32,206 nucleotides of DNA, from positions 1 through 32,206 of the forward strand of contig JAITVD010000051.1 in NCBI GenBank assembly GCA_031285965.1. Reading direction: 5' to 3'. This DNA is from Azoarcus sp. (GTDB lineage: Bacteria; Pseudomonadota; Gammaproteobacteria; Burkholderiales; Rhodocyclaceae). The number at the start of each line of letters is the position of its first letter. Position 1 is the stretch's first letter. Made by a program: the position numbers and the translations under genes. The notes beneath the pieces are model-generated. The model saw only the letters and a list, made by a program, of their open reading frames with translations. It was not told the DNA's origin and did no database searches. Positions 1-6,904 of this stretch are shown here, in pieces.

Positions 1-2
1 AA

Positions 3-170
3 ATCGTTACAACTGCGTCTTTTGTTAGAGAAAAATATTCATTCTCCTTTTGGGATAGTGTTCTTGTTGGTAGTGCATTGTTTGCAAAATGTGATACCTT
101 TGCCAGTGAAGATATGCAGAATGGATTGATTGTGGATAATAAATTAACAATAAAAAATATTTTTGTATAA
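3..170 (+). CDS. PIN-domain (VapC-like) toxin, C-terminal part only
   Basis: An open frame enters from the left edge and ends with TAA after 55 codons, so only the C-terminus is present. The visible protein has the hallmarks of the second half of a PIN-domain RNase: a helix beginning SFWDSVLVGSALFAKC, with the family's acidic Asp, then a short strand and the turn SEDMQNG with a second acidic residue, and a final hydrophobic IKNIF. In the family these acidic residues bind metal for RNA cleavage, and such toxins are usually encoded after a VapB-type antitoxin, which would lie upstream. The stretch is much more AT-rich than the genome from alaS onward. Its stop codon is 20 bp before the attC-like repeat, the usual spacing for an integron cassette gene. 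The family call rests on the motifs of a partial protein; the subfamily is not resolved. Confidence 0.6.
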   Translation: MVTTASFVREKYSFSFWDSVLVGSALFAKCDTFASEDMQNGLIVDNKLTIKNIFV

Positions 171-190
171 AAATTGTGTACGCCCAACTT

Positions 191-368
191 CACATAACAG
201 GACTGTATGCGTTCCGCGCCCATTCGGGCGCTTCAGGGTTCCGCAAAACCGCAGTCGGGCTTGCGCCCTTTGTGCGGTTTTACTCCACCCACAGTTTGGG
301 CAGAGGTCAATGCTCCGCGTTGCCCCATTGCCTGCCCAAACCGTCGCATACAGCCGGAACGTTATGTG
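191..368. repeat. attC-like imperfect palindrome (complete copy)
   Basis: The outer arms are CACATAAC (191-198) and GTTATGTG (361-368), an exact inverted pair that resembles integron R'' and R' core boxes; GTTATGT is close to GTTRRRY. After short unpaired spacers of 4 and 7 nt comes a second exact pair, CTGTATGC (203-210) and GCATACAG (346-353), matching L'' and L'. This box-spacer-box layout on both arms is the attC plan. The interior (about 135 bp) holds three more hairpins: one at 217-232 (GCGCCC/GGGCGC), one at 245-281 (AAAACCGCA/TGCGGTTTT with an inner GGGC/GCCC), and one around 293-341 (GTTTGGGCAG/CTGCCCAAAC). At 178 bp it is longer than most described attC sites. Bases 191-287 recur as a direct repeat at 1096-1192. 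A MITE with terminal inverted repeats is the alternative, but I see no target duplication. Confidence 0.6.
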
Positions 369-409
369 CAATACCGCCTAAAATTGGTGAAGAATATAAA
401 AAATGATAC

Positions 410-438
410 TTTACAAATAATTAAAAAACCGATACAAT
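410..438 (+). promoter_or_regulatory. sigma-70 promoter of the immunity gene
   Basis: TTTACA (410-415) and TACAAT (433-438) are separated by exactly 17 bp. The predicted transcript would start near 445, followed by AAGGA at 455-459 and the ATG at 467. The promoter lies inside the putative cassette, so the gene would not depend on an upstream integron promoter. Confidence 0.6.
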
Positions 439-466
439 GAATAAACTTTTATGAAAGGAACATTCA

Positions 467-1069
467 ATGGCTAATGATTTTGATAAAGAATATTATGTAA
501 TGAGTGTTGGTGGCTCAAATAATCACCCTTTGCTTGATTGGGGAAAGACAGATAATACTGATTTTCCCGATATAGAACCAATGAATGAATTGAAATTACC
601 ATTAAAAATTATTTTTGGGCAACCTTACCTAAAACAATATGAAATGTCTGATTTTTTAATGTTAGGGGCTGATTATGCCAGAAGTGAAAAATTCAAAAAA
701 TTATTTGAACGGAATAAGATTTATGGAGTTCAATTCATACCCGTTGAGATTGAAAGTAATAAAAAGGAAATAATTACTGGTCATTATTATATTCATTTTT
801 GGAATCGTTTGCGTGCCATTGATGAAAAAAATTATGAAGGTGGACAACCAAATGGATTTGGACTTATACATGATTTAGAACGTTTTTCCTTGAATGGTGA
901 TTTACTTAATGGTATTTCACTTGAAAAGCGTTTAATATTTCCGCTTTTGGAAAAGCCAAGTTTGGTAATTGTTCATAAAAGTCTTTGTGAGATAATGGAA
1001 AAGGAAAAAATAAATGGAGTAAAATATTTTCGTGTTGATGAATGGGATGAAGATTCAATATTTAAATAA
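467..1069 (+). CDS. Imm11/DUF1629-like immunity protein
   Basis: A 200-residue soluble protein with no signal peptide or membrane segment. It has the two-part pattern I associate with the Imm11 (DUF1629, MXAN_0049-type) family: a segment around residues 70-95 with SEKFKKLFERNKIYGVQFIP, then a later segment around 160-190 with EKPSLVIVHKSL followed by KINGVKYFRVDEW. The first segment ends in VEI and is followed by an aromatic YYIHFW strand. Family members are thought to neutralise polymorphic toxins; no cognate toxin gene is next to it, so this would be an orphan immunity gene. The ATG is set by AAGGA seven bases upstream. It is strongly AT-rich, has its own promoter, and sits between two attC-like repeats, which points to acquisition as a cassette. 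The family call is from pattern memory, not alignment. Confidence 0.6.
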   Translation: MANDFDKEYYVMSVGGSNNHPLLDWGKTDNTDFPDIEPMNELKLPLKIIFGQPYLKQYEMSDFLMLGADYARSEKFKKLFERNKIYGVQFIPVEIESNKKEIITGHYYIHFWNRLRAIDEKNYEGGQPNGFGLIHDLERFSLNGDLLNGISLEKRLIFPLLEKPSLVIVHKSLCEIMEKEKINGVKYFRVDEWDEDSIFK

Positions 1070-1095
1070 TAAAATAATGGAGTACGGCGGTACTG

Positions 1096-1192
1096 CACAT
1101 AACAGGACTGTATGCGTTCCGCGCCCATTCGGGCGCTCCAAGGTTCCGCAAAACCGCAGTCGGGCTATCGCCCTTTGTGCGGTTTTACTCCA
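1096..1192. repeat. Half copy of the attC-like repeat, joined to alaS
   Basis: This is a direct repeat of 191-287, about 93 of 97 bases identical with no indels. It has the left boxes CACATAAC and CTGTATGC and the first two interior hairpins. Two of the four differences fall in the loop of the inner GGGC/GCCC stem (GCAA versus GATA read on the minus strand), so pairing is preserved. The match ends exactly within the last codons of alaS, and no right-hand GCATACAG or GTTATGTG boxes follow. The bases just before it, GGCGGTACTGCACATAAC (1086-1103), are the reverse complement of 361-378 with one mismatch, so the immunity-gene segment has inverted ends. Confidence 0.7.
1150..1186 (-). terminator. 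Hairpin terminator overlapping the alaS stop codon
   Basis: Read on the minus strand, the TAA of alaS (1187-1185) runs straight into a nine-base stem, AAAACCGCA/TGCGGTTTT, with a nested GGGC-GATA-GCCC hairpin. The T tract (four bases) is part of the stem, so termination strength is uncertain. The hairpin lies wholly within the attC-like repeat. Confidence 0.5.
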
Positions 1193-3827
1193 GTTGCTCG
1201 CCCACCCAAGCCGCGATTTTGGAGAGAGCCTCCGGCAACCCTTCCGCCTGTGTGCCGCCCGCTTGCGCCATGTCTGCCCGTCCGCCGCCTTTGCCGCCGA
1301 CTTGCTGGGCGATGAAATTGACGAGTTCGCCCGCTTTGATTTTGTCCATCAGGTCGGGCGTGACGCCCGCGATGAGGCTTACTTTTCCGTCGTGGACGGC
1401 GGCGAGCGCAATCACGGCGCTTTTGAGTCTGTCCTTCAGTTTATCCAGCGTCTCGCGCAGGATGGCGGGGTCAGCGCCTTCCAGCGTGGCGGCGAGGAGT
1501 TTCGCGCCGCCGCCGATGTCGATGGCCTGTCCGGCGAGGTCGTCAATCTGGCTGCCCGCGAGCTTTGACTTGAGGCGGGCGATTTCTTTTTCGAGCGCCT
1601 TCGCCTGTTCGACCAGCGCGGTGACGCGCTCAGGCGCGGCTTCAGGCGGCGCTTTGAGGCGAGCGGCGATTTCCGCAAGGCATTTTTCCTGCGCTTGCAC
1701 GACGCGCAGCGCGGCGTTGCCCGTTACAGCTTCGACGCGGCGCACCCCGGCGGCTACGCCCGATTCGGCAAGCACTTTGAAAAAGCCGATGTCGCCGATA
1801 CGGGCGACGTGCGTGCCGCCGCAGAGTTCCTTTGACGCGCCGATGCTCAAAACGCGCACGGTGTCGCCGTATTTTTCGCCGAAGAGCATCATCGCGCCGG
1901 TGCTCGAAGCGGCCTCCAGCGACATCACCGCCGCTTCCGTTGCTGTGTTTTGCAGGATTTCAGCATTAACGCGCCTTTCCACCTCGCGGATTTCGTCTGC
2001 CGTCATGGGCGCGGCGTGGGCGAAGTCGAAGCGGGTCTTGTCCGCGTCGACGAGCGAGCCTTTCTGCTGGACATGCCCGCCCAGCACTTCGCGCAACGCC
2101 TTGTGCATGAGATGGGTGACGGAATGGTTGCGGGCGGTGGCGGCACGGGCTGCGGCATCCACCCTCGCGCTCACCGCGTCGCCCACGTGTAGCACGCCCG
2201 TTTTGACGATGCCGTGATGTCCGAAAACGGCGGCCTGGATTTTTTGCGTGTCCTCCACGGCAAAAAGCCCCGCGCCTTGAAGGATGCCCAAGTCGCCGAC
2301 CTGTCCGCCGGATTCGGCGTAGAACGGGGTCTTGTCGAGCACGACAACGCCCTGCTCGCCTTCGCTCAACGCATCGACGGCAGCACCGTCCCGGTAGAGC
2401 GCGAGGATTTTGGCATCGAGCGCCAGCGTGTCGTAACCGTGGAAAACGGTTTCCGCACCCGCGTAATCCAGATTGGTGGCCATTTTGAATTTGCCCGCCG
2501 CACGCGCCTGTTCCTTTTGCCGCGCCATCGCAGCGTTGAACGCGACAGCGTCCACTGTCACGCCCTGCTCGCGGCACACATCGGCGGTGAGATCGAGCGG
2601 GAAGCCAAAGGTGTCGTGCAGCTTAAAGGCGAGTTCACCATCCAAACGACTGCTGCCCGTTTTTTTCATCCCGGCCAGTTCCGTCTCCAGAACGCCTAAG
2701 CCATTTTCAATCGTGGCAAAAAAGCGTTCTTCCTCCGTTTTCAGAATTTCGGCAACGCGGTTTTCATTTGCGGCAAGTTCCGGGTAGGGCGCACCCATTT
2801 CTTTCACCAAATCGGGCACGAGGCGATGGAAGAACGCGGCGCGCGCGCCGAGCTTGTAGCCGTGGCGGATGGCGCGGCGGATGATGCGGCGCAGCACGTA
2901 GCCGCGCCCTTCGTTGCCGGGAATCACGCCGTCGGCAATCAAAAAGGCGCAGGCGCGGATGTGGTCGGCCAGCACTTTGAGGCTGGGATTGGCAAGGTCG
3001 TCGGTCGACGTTTCACGCGCCGCCGCCCGGATGAGGTTCTGAAACAGGTCAATCTCGTAATTGGAATGCACGCCCTGCAACACGGCGGCGATGCGCTCCA
3101 GCCCCATGCCGGTGTCCACGCTGGGCTTGGGCAGCGGGCGCATCGTGCCTGCCTCGTCGCGGTTGAACTGCATGAAAACGATGTTCCAGATTTCGATATA
3201 GCGGTCGCCGTCCTCGTCCGGTGTGCCGGGCAGCCCGCCGGGAATATCCGCACCGTGGTCATAGAAAATCTCGGTGCACGGCCCGCATGGACCCGTGTCG
3301 CCCATCATCCAGAAATTGTCGGAAGCGTAGCGCGCGCCCTTGTTATCGCCGATGCGGATGACGCGCTCCGGGGAGAGGCTCATTTCTTCCGTCCAGATGC
3401 GATAAGCCTCATCGTCCTCAGCGTAGACGGTGACGTAGAGCTTTTCCTTCGGCAGCCCGAAGACTTCGGTGAGCAGTTCCCAGGCGTAGGCAATCGCGTC
3501 CGTTTTGAAATAGTCGCCGAACGAGAAATTGCCGAGCATCTCAAAAAACGTGTGATGCCGCGCCGTGTAGCCGACGTTTTCCAAATCGTTGTGCTTGCCG
3601 CCCGCCCGCACACATTTCTGCGAGGTCGTGGCGCGGCTGTAAGAGCGTTTGTCGAAGCCGAGGAACACGTCTTTGAACTGGTTCATGCCCGCGTTGGCGA
3701 AAAGCAGCGTCGGGTCCTCATGCGGCACGAGAGAGCTTGACGCGACAATCCGATGGTTTTTTGTCTCGAAGAATTTCAGGAAGGTTTCGCGGATTTCGGC
3801 GGAGGTCATGAATTTTGCGGATTTCAT
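1185..3827 (-). CDS. alaS: Alanine--tRNA ligase
   Basis: Class II aminoacyl-tRNA synthetase that charges tRNA-Ala; about 880 residues, normal for a full-length bacterial enzyme. The N-terminal catalytic core contains the conserved [17 protein letters not shown] and [15 protein letters not shown] segments. The editing domain has its zinc ligands: HSVTH near residue 570 and CGGTH near 667. The AESGGQVGD loop is present, and the C-Ala domain ends with [15 protein letters not shown]. The start chosen is the ATG at 3827, eight bases after AAGAG; a GTG nine bases further upstream (3836) and an ATG at 3809 are in frame but have poorer ribosome sites. The protein ends in WVGEQLE, and its last two codons plus stop lie in the attC-like repeat, so the extreme C-terminus may have been altered by that junction. 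It is divergent from the adenosyltransferase gene. Confidence 0.97.
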   Translation of the reverse strand: MKSAKFMTSAEIRETFLKFFETKNHRIVASSSLVPHEDPTLLFANAGMNQFKDVFLGFDKRSYSRATTSQKCVRAGGKHNDLENVGYTARHHTFFEMLGNFSFGDYFKTDAIAYAWELLTEVFGLPKEKLYVTVYAEDDEAYRIWTEEMSLSPERVIRIGDNKGARYASDNFWMMGDTGPCGPCTEIFYDHGADIPGGLPGTPDEDGDRYIEIWNIVFMQFNRDEAGTMRPLPKPSVDTGMGLERIAAVLQGVHSNYEIDLFQNLIRAAARETSTDDLANPSLKVLADHIRACAFLIADGVIPGNEGRGYVLRRIIRRAIRHGYKLGARAAFFHRLVPDLVKEMGAPYPELAANENRVAEILKTEEERFFATIENGLGVLETELAGMKKTGSSRLDGELAFKLHDTFGFPLDLTADVCREQGVTVDAVAFNAAMARQKEQARAAGKFKMATNLDYAGAETVFHGYDTLALDAKILALYRDGAAVDALSEGEQGVVVLDKTPFYAESGGQVGDLGILQGAGLFAVEDTQKIQAAVFGHHGIVKTGVLHVGDAVSARVDAAARAATARNHSVTHLMHKALREVLGGHVQQKGSLVDADKTRFDFAHAAPMTADEIREVERRVNAEILQNTATEAAVMSLEAASSTGAMMLFGEKYGDTVRVLSIGASKELCGGTHVARIGDIGFFKVLAESGVAAGVRRVEAVTGNAALRVVQAQEKCLAEIAARLKAPPEAAPERVTALVEQAKALEKEIARLKSKLAGSQIDDLAGQAIDIGGGAKLLAATLEGADPAILRETLDKLKDRLKSAVIALAAVHDGKVSLIAGVTPDLMDKIKAGELVNFIAQQVGGKGGGRADMAQAGGTQAEGLPEALSKIAAWVGEQLE

Positions 3828-3862
3828 GGGGTTCACTCTTGCGGGGTCAGGCGGGATGGATG

Positions 3863-3892
3863 TGAATACGCCCAGCGGGGAGCCACGGGCAA
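3863..3892 (-). promoter_or_regulatory. Possible alaS promoter with an overlapping inverted repeat
   Basis: On the minus strand TTGCCC (3892-3887) and TATTCA (3868-3863) are 18 bp apart, an imperfect sigma-70 match in the only gap upstream of alaS. An inverted repeat GCCACG-N6-CGTGGC (3882-3899) overlaps the -35 box and could be a hairpin or operator. Evidence is modest. Confidence 0.3.
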
Positions 3893-3944
3893 ACGTGGCA
3901 GTTTATCATGCAGCCCCACTCACCCAAGACAGGCAGGACACGAC

Positions 3945-4529
3945 ATGGGACACCGCATCACGAAGATTTACACCCGCACCGGCGATGCCGGACAGACCGG
4001 ACTAGGCGATGGCCGCCGCGTCGCAAAGAGCGACCCACGCATCCGCGCTATCGGCGAAATCGACGAAACCAACGCCGCCCTCGGAGTGTTGCTCGCGGAA
4101 GAACTGCCCGATGACATGCGGGCGCTGCTGACCGACGTTCAGCACGATATGTTCGATTTGGGCGGCGAAATCTGCATTCCGGGCATGTGCAGGATGACCG
4201 CGCAGCATGTGGAACGGCTGGAAAAAGCGATTGATGCCTATAACGCCGACCTGCCGCCGCTCAAAAATTTCATCCTCCCCGGCGGCTCCCGCGCCGCCGC
4301 CCTCGCCCACCACGCCCGCGCCATCTGCCGCCGCGCCGAACGCACCCTCGTGGCGCTCGCGCAAGCCGAAACCGTCAATGACGGGGCGCGGCAGTATCTC
4401 AACCGCCTCTCTGACCTGCTGTTCGTGCTCGGTCGCGCCCTCAACCGCGTGGCGGGATACGAGGATGTGCTGTGGGAGAAAAAGAAGAACGCGGGCGAGG
4501 AACAGTCAAAGCGGGCGGAAGCCCCATAA
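3945..4529 (+). CDS. pduO: PduO-type ATP:cob(I)alamin adenosyltransferase
   Basis: Transfers the adenosyl group of ATP to reduced corrinoid to form adenosylcobalamin. The 194-residue protein is full length for the family. It starts with the N-terminal ATP-binding segment KIYTRTGDAGQTGLGDG and the adjoining DPRIRAIGEIDETNAALG. It also has the conserved helix LPGGSRAAALAHHARAICRRAERTL, with its arginine cluster, and the C-terminal YLNRLSDLLFVLGRALN. The ATG at 3945 is preceded by an AGGCAGGA-type ribosome site; the open frame continues upstream, but that part lies in the alaS promoter region and shows no family similarity. No cobalamin synthesis genes are nearby, so it probably serves salvage or a dispersed pathway. 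It converges on the DUF5610 gene across a strong hairpin. Confidence 0.92.
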   Translation: MGHRITKIYTRTGDAGQTGLGDGRRVAKSDPRIRAIGEIDETNAALGVLLAEELPDDMRALLTDVQHDMFDLGGEICIPGMCRMTAQHVERLEKAIDAYNADLPPLKNFILPGGSRAAALAHHARAICRRAERTLVALAQAETVNDGARQYLNRLSDLLFVLGRALNRVAGYEDVLWEKKKNAGEEQSKRAEAP

Positions 4530-4535
4530 CGGCAA

Positions 4536-4565
4536 AGCCCGCCTGAGCATTTGCTTAGGCGGGCT
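4536..4565. terminator. Hairpin between convergent genes
   Basis: A 13-base stem with one mismatch (AGCCCGCCTGAGC and GCTTAGGCGGGCT) and a four-base loop lies between the two stop codons. Only a short T run follows on the minus strand and none on the plus strand. The position suggests bidirectional termination. Confidence 0.55.
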
Positions 4566-4612
4566 GCCAGACTATCGCCAATCACCGGGACGCTACGGAA
4601 AAAGCGCAGCGT

Positions 4613-5254
4613 TTATTCAGCCGGTTTCGTCTCGGGTGTCAGCTTCGATGTCAGAAAATCATCGTAGCCTTTCTGCACCAAATCGTAAGTGCGCTGGATG
4701 CCGGAGGCGATATTGCTGTTGCCCAGCGCACCCAAGCCCGAGAGGATGTCCTTAGCGTCGTTGAACCCCTTTTCAAAGCCGCCCCGGATCAAGGAAACAA
4801 AATCCTTTGCCAGTTGGTCACGGTCTTTCCCCGGATGCTGGGCGGCATAGCCTTCAAAAAACGCCGTCGAAACCGAGAGGATGCGGTTTGCCGTTGCTTC
4901 CGGCGAAGTATCCACGCCCGAAGCAGCCAAGCCCTGAATCGCGTTTGGCCCCAAATCGGGTGATAAAACTTCGTTGATTCTGTCGATGGCCGAGCGGAAC
5001 AGCAAGGTTTGCGACTGGTTGCCCGCCTTGAGCGAAACACTGGCGGAGGCTTGCAGAATCTGCATGTTGACCGTCTGCCGCACCGCCCTGCTGATGCCCG
5101 CCGCCGTGGTCGGCGATTGCGCGTTATTCACGTTCTTGCCGTCCGCGCTTTGCTGTACGGCTTCCTGCTTGCTCGCGGCGTTGCCATCGGTTTTGCTGGA
5201 AACAGGTTTCACGGCAGGTGCGGAAAAATTTGAAATAACTGATGCTATTGACAT
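4613..5254 (-). CDS. DUF5610 domain protein, probable sigma-28 regulon member
   Basis: A 213-residue protein without a signal peptide. The first 70 residues are low-complexity (Ser, Ala, Lys, Gln, Asn). The conserved part begins near residue 80 and has SAIDRINEVLSPDLGPNAIQ, then GVDTSPEATANRILS with a following FFEGYAAQ, and the C-terminal FEKGFNDAKDILSGLG and SGIQRTYDLVQKGYDDF. This is the pattern of the DUF5610 family, whose function is unknown. The ATG at 5254 has GGAG seven bases upstream; the open frame extends further upstream, but that part includes the promoter region. A near-consensus FliA promoter sits about 50 bp upstream of the ATG, so a role connected with flagella or motility is inferred. 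No other flagellar gene is in the window. The family call is from recognition of the motif series. Confidence 0.8.
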   Translation of the reverse strand: MSIASVISNFSAPAVKPVSSKTDGNAASKQEAVQQSADGKNVNNAQSPTTAAGISRAVRQTVNMQILQASASVSLKAGNQSQTLLFRSAIDRINEVLSPDLGPNAIQGLAASGVDTSPEATANRILSVSTAFFEGYAAQHPGKDRDQLAKDFVSLIRGGFEKGFNDAKDILSGLGALGNSNIASGIQRTYDLVQKGYDDFLTSKLTPETKPAE

Positions 5255-5304
5255 GACCGTCTCCAAAAATCCGGGCAGGCAAAAGATGCTGCCTCTACCC
5301 TGCC

Positions 5305-5331
5305 TTAACGTCTTTGGGGCTAAAAACTTTA
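5305..5331 (-). promoter_or_regulatory. Sigma-28 (FliA) type promoter
   Basis: On the minus strand TAAAGTTT (5331-5324) is a perfect match to the FliA -35 element. Exactly 11 bp later comes GACGTTAA (5312-5305), six of eight bases of the GCCGATAA -10 element. Transcription would begin near 5298, about 44 nt before the DUF5610 start codon, with no other gene between. Confidence 0.65.
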
Positions 5332-5454
5332 GGAAAAGTGAGACTTTCTTGCGTTGCGTCAAACAACTTGTACCCGCCCACGGCATTCGCCCGCGCCGAC
5401 CCGTCCTTCTCAATCTCGCCTCTGCCCAAATAAGACGCAGCCATAAAGCTACGG

Positions 5455-5492
5455 GTAAACACTTATATCTTATATAAGATATAAGTGTTTAC
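5455..5492. promoter_or_regulatory. Perfect 38-bp palindrome upstream of aceA (probable operator)
   Basis: Each half is GTAAACACTTATATCTTAT and the two halves join with no spacer, giving 19 exact base pairs. The element is about 20% G+C in a roughly 60% G+C region and its centre is 54 bp before the aceA ATG. A perfect dyad of this length in a carbon-metabolism promoter suggests a dimeric repressor or activator site. The core CTTATATAAG looks like a GntR- or FadR-style site, but I cannot name the regulator. Confidence 0.65.
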
Positions 5493-5527
5493 ATACTCAC
5501 TCAAACACACCACTGAGGAGAGCCGTC

Positions 5528-6841
5528 ATGTCCTATGAATCTGAAATCGCTTCCCTTGAACACGAGTGGGCCACCGCCTCCCGCTGGCGCTGGCAGGGCA
5601 TCCGCCGCAACTACAGCGCCGCCGATGTCGTGAAGCTGCGCGGTTCTGTGCGAATCGAGCATACGTTGGCTTTAGCGGGTGCGGAAAAGTTGTGGAAAAA
5701 GCTTCATGGCGGCGCGGCAAAAGGCTATGTCAATGCCTTTGGCGCGATTACCGCCGGACAAGCCATGCAGCAAGCCAAAGCGGGGCTGGAAGCGGTGTAT
5801 CTCTCGGGCTGGCAGGTTGCCGCCGACGGCAATACTTCCGAGACGATGTACCCGGATCAATCGCTCTATGCCTGCGATTCTGTTCCGGCAATGGTTCGGC
5901 GCATCAACAACACCTTCAAGCGCGCGGATGAAATCCAGTGCGCACGGGGAATTTCCCCCGGCGATAAGGATTTTGTCGATTACTTCCTGCCCATCGTCGC
6001 GGATGCCGAAGCGGGTTTCGGCGGCACGCTGAACGCTTTTGAACTGATGAAGAACATGATTGCGTCGGGCGCTGCCGGGGTGCATTTTGAAGACCAACTG
6101 GCATCCGCCAAAAAATGCGGGCATCTGGGCGGCAAGGTGCTTGTGCCCACCCGCGAGGCGATTGAAAAGCTGACCGCCGCGCGGCTAGCCGCCGACATCA
6201 TGGGCGTGCCTACGCTCATCTTGGCGCGAACCGATGCGGAAGCCGCTAATCTACTCACGTCCGATTGTGACGAGAACGACCGCCCGTTTCTTACCGGCAC
6301 GCGCACTTCGGAAGGTTTCTATCGCGTCAGGAACGGGCTGGAACAAGCCATTGCGCGCGGCGCGGCCTATGCGCCCTATGCCGATTTAGTGTGGTGCGAA
6401 ACGGCCACGCCCGATTTGGGTTTCGCGGGCGAATTCGCGCAAGCCGTGCGGGCGGTCTGCCCAACCCGCCTGCTCGCTTATAACTGCTCGCCTTCCTTCA
6501 ACTGGAAGAAAAATCTGGACGCCGCGACCATTGCCCGATTTCAGGAGTCGCTCTCCGAACTGGGCTACAAGTACCAGTTCATCACCCTCGCGGGCATTCA
6601 CCTGAATTGGTACAACACTTTCCGCTTCGCGCATGCCTACGCGGGCGGCGAAGGGATGCGCCATTACGTGGAAATGATTCAGGAACCGGAATTCGCCGCG
6701 CGTGAGCAAGGCTATACCTTCGCCGCCCACCAGCAGGAAGTCGGCACGGGCTACTTCGACGAAATCACGAAGGTTATCCAAGGCGAGCATTCGTCCATCA
6801 CGGCGCTTTCAGGGTCAACCGAAGAAGCGCAATTCCACTGA
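5528..6841 (+). CDS. aceA: Isocitrate lyase
   Basis: Cleaves isocitrate to glyoxylate and succinate, the first step of the glyoxylate shunt for growth on acetate or fatty acids. At 437 residues it is the length of the E. coli-type enzyme. The catalytic loop with the active-site cysteine, [13 protein letters not shown], lies near residue 195. The substrate and Mg2+ segments [21 protein letters not shown] and [12 protein letters not shown] are intact, as are [10 protein letters not shown] and [12 protein letters not shown] clear GAGGAG ribosome site precedes the ATG. The palindrome at 5455-5492 probably controls transcription. aceB follows 63 bp downstream on the same strand and is likely co-transcribed; that gap holds GAACGCC and GGCGTTC arms that could form a weak hairpin. 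Confidence 0.97.
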   Translation: MSYESEIASLEHEWATASRWRWQGIRRNYSAADVVKLRGSVRIEHTLALAGAEKLWKKLHGGAAKGYVNAFGAITAGQAMQQAKAGLEAVYLSGWQVAADGNTSETMYPDQSLYACDSVPAMVRRINNTFKRADEIQCARGISPGDKDFVDYFLPIVADAEAGFGGTLNAFELMKNMIASGAAGVHFEDQLASAKKCGHLGGKVLVPTREAIEKLTAARLAADIMGVPTLILARTDAEAANLLTSDCDENDRPFLTGTRTSEGFYRVRNGLEQAIARGAAYAPYADLVWCETATPDLGFAGEFAQAVRAVCPTRLLAYNCSPSFNWKKNLDAATIARFQESLSELGYKYQFITLAGIHLNWYNTFRFAHAYAGGEGMRHYVEMIQEPEFAAREQGYTFAAHQQEVGTGYFDEITKVIQGEHSSITALSGSTEEAQFH

Positions 6842-6904
6842 ACGCCCTGCGCCCCGCCTTTTTTGGAAAAGAGCGGCGTTCCACACAACGAACAAGGAAA
6901 TGAA

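Noticed and set aside
191..368. MITE or IS remnant
   Set aside because: No target-site duplication was seen at either side, and the two-box arms with unequal spacers fit attC better. It cannot be fully excluded without genome-wide copies.
191..1192. Direct repeats read as attL and attR of a mini genomic island integrated at the alaS 3' end
   Set aside because: The segment between has no integrase, and the left copy has a full nested palindrome that the right copy lacks; the cassette model explains more. Kept only as an alternative.
1177..2217. Long plus-strand open frame antisense to alaS
   Set aside because: It is a GC-rich shadow of the alaS reading frame, with a Ser/Ala/Thr-biased composition and no family motifs.
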